Source: an uncultured Spongiibacteraceae bacterium (GTDB taxonomy: Bacteria; Pseudomonadota; Gammaproteobacteria; Pseudomonadales; Dasaniaceae). Taken from it: a DNA stretch of 6,757 nt. The translations under genes and the position numbers were made by a program. The notes under the pieces were generated by a model. That model was not told where the DNA came from. It saw only the letters and a program-made list of their open reading frames with translations, and made no database searches. The DNA lies in the NCBI GenBank assembly GCA_937969395.1, contig CALBVI010000224.1, forward strand, positions 1-6,757, written 5' to 3'. Each line of letters begins with the position of its first letter. Position 1 is the first letter of the stretch. Shown in pieces: positions 6,106 through 6,757 of the stretch.

Positions 6106-6757
6106 TTAAGCGCAGGGATTTTCTATCCATTGTGTTAGATAAATCTGTCGCAGATATTCAATAATCCCGTTACGTCTATAGTCTGCTAAGAGGAGATCGA
6201 GCTTGGCTAACAATTCTTTATGACGACTGCCTTTACCGACAACCAAATAAACACCTCGCTTTAATATGTCTTTATCACCGACAACCATATCAATGTCATG
6301 AAAAAGTAACTCTTGCTGATGCTCATACGCCCATAATTTACTAATAAAATAATCGCTTAAAACATAATCTATCTCTCTATTAGCCAGCGCAGTCAATGCA
6401 CTATAGTCATTGAGGTAATTATTGACGACCAATGAGGTTTGATCTAAATACTGACGAATCATGGTGTATTTAATCAAAGGGTAGAACACACCACCGGTAT
6501 AAGCTTTAAGCGATTCAGGGTCTCCATCATATTTAAAACTGTCTTTTTCAGTTATCAACATAACACGGTGCATAATAAGCGGCTCAAGCAACGTCAATAT
6601 ACGATCATCACCTGCAGGATCCCTAGCAGTCACCAAAAAGTCTAACTCGCCCGACTGCAGATCTAGATATTTTTTTTCAACTTCATCGCTTGAACTCTCA
6701 TAACTTACTTTTCCAGTGACCCACTCGGCATCTAGACCCAAATCGTAGAAGGCCTTA
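6106..6757 (-). CDS. Solute-binding-like protein, PBP type 2 / SBP family 3 fold (partial, N-terminus outside window)
   Basis: The frame is open to the right edge, giving 216 residues ending in TAA at 6106; the N-terminus with any signal peptide is missing. A TTG at 6741 is not a real start: the upstream codons read KAFYDLGLDAEWV, the first helix and strand 2 of a family 3 solute-binding fold. Next come LDLQSGELDFLVTA (strand after the first helix pair), LLEPLIMHRVMLIT (crossover strand), a second lobe with ALTALANREIDYVLSD, and a C-terminal helix ending YLRQIYLTQWIENPCA. Such proteins bind amino acids or other small ligands in the periplasm, or act as sensor domains. It differs clearly in sequence from the similar-type protein at 3797-4567, so the two are distant relatives, not a recent duplication. 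No permease or ATPase gene is visible on its downstream side. Family moderately sure; ligand unknown. Confidence 0.75.
   Translation of the reverse strand, partial: KAFYDLGLDAEWVTGKVSYESSSDEVEKKYLDLQSGELDFLVTARDPAGDDRILTLLEPLIMHRVMLITEKDSFKYDGDPESLKAYTGGVFYPLIKYTMIRQYLDQTSLVVNNYLNDYSALTALANREIDYVLSDYFISKLWAYEHQQELLFHDIDMVVGDKDILKRGVYLVVGKGSRHKELLAKLDLLLADYRRNGIIEYLRQIYLTQWIENPCA

Noticed and set aside
1..6757. tRNA or rRNA genes, CRISPR arrays, insertion sequences, attachment sites
   Set aside because: I saw no cloverleaf-like or rRNA-like segment, no regularly spaced direct repeats, no transposase or integrase motif, and no terminal inverted repeats with target duplications.

Overview
The window looks like chromosomal DNA of a Gram-negative gammaproteobacterium, probably a free-living or marine lineage. 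The base composition is moderately AT-rich. It encodes an RND-efflux adaptor, signal-peptide lipoproteins, an MscS channel and periplasmic solute-binding-like proteins, with Shine-Dalgarno sequences of the AGGA/GAGG type. The taxonomic placement is inferred from gene style, not from any marker gene.

Layout from left to right. (1) Positions 1-936, minus strand: the N-terminal 312 residues of a MexE/AcrA-type RND periplasmic adaptor lipoprotein, running off the left edge. (2) Positions 937-1198: a divergent regulatory region with a good promoter for the adaptor and a perfect 12-bp inverted repeat just upstream of its -35 element. (3) Positions 1199-2137, plus strand: a LysR-type regulator that probably controls the divergent pump, in the arrangement known for MexT and mexEF-oprN. 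(4) Positions 2160-2612, minus: a small LEA type 2 (LEA14/WHy-like) lipoprotein, convergent with the regulator. (5) Positions 2743-3579, minus: an MscS-type mechanosensitive channel, followed by a hairpin terminator. (6) Positions 3797-4567, plus: an exported orphan solute-binding-like protein (PBP type 2 fold). Its stop codon lies inside a 15-bp hairpin that separates it from the next, convergent gene. (7) Positions 4633-5844, minus: a LeuA/NifV-family (DRE-TIM metallolyase) acyltransferase that lacks the LeuA allosteric domain. (8) Positions 6106-6757, minus: the C-terminal part of a second solute-binding-like protein, running off the right edge.

The genes do not form one pathway. The only clear functional pairing is the LysR regulator with the efflux adaptor. 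The others appear to be single-gene transcription units with their own promoters, dyads and hairpins. No RNA gene, insertion sequence, CRISPR array or phage gene was seen, and no intergenic gap exceeds about 265 bases. I see no convincing undescribed multi-gene system. The best leads are the adaptor/LysR operator, the orphan LeuA-like enzyme with a deviating active-site segment, the hairpin fused to a stop codon, and the two orphan solute-binding proteins.
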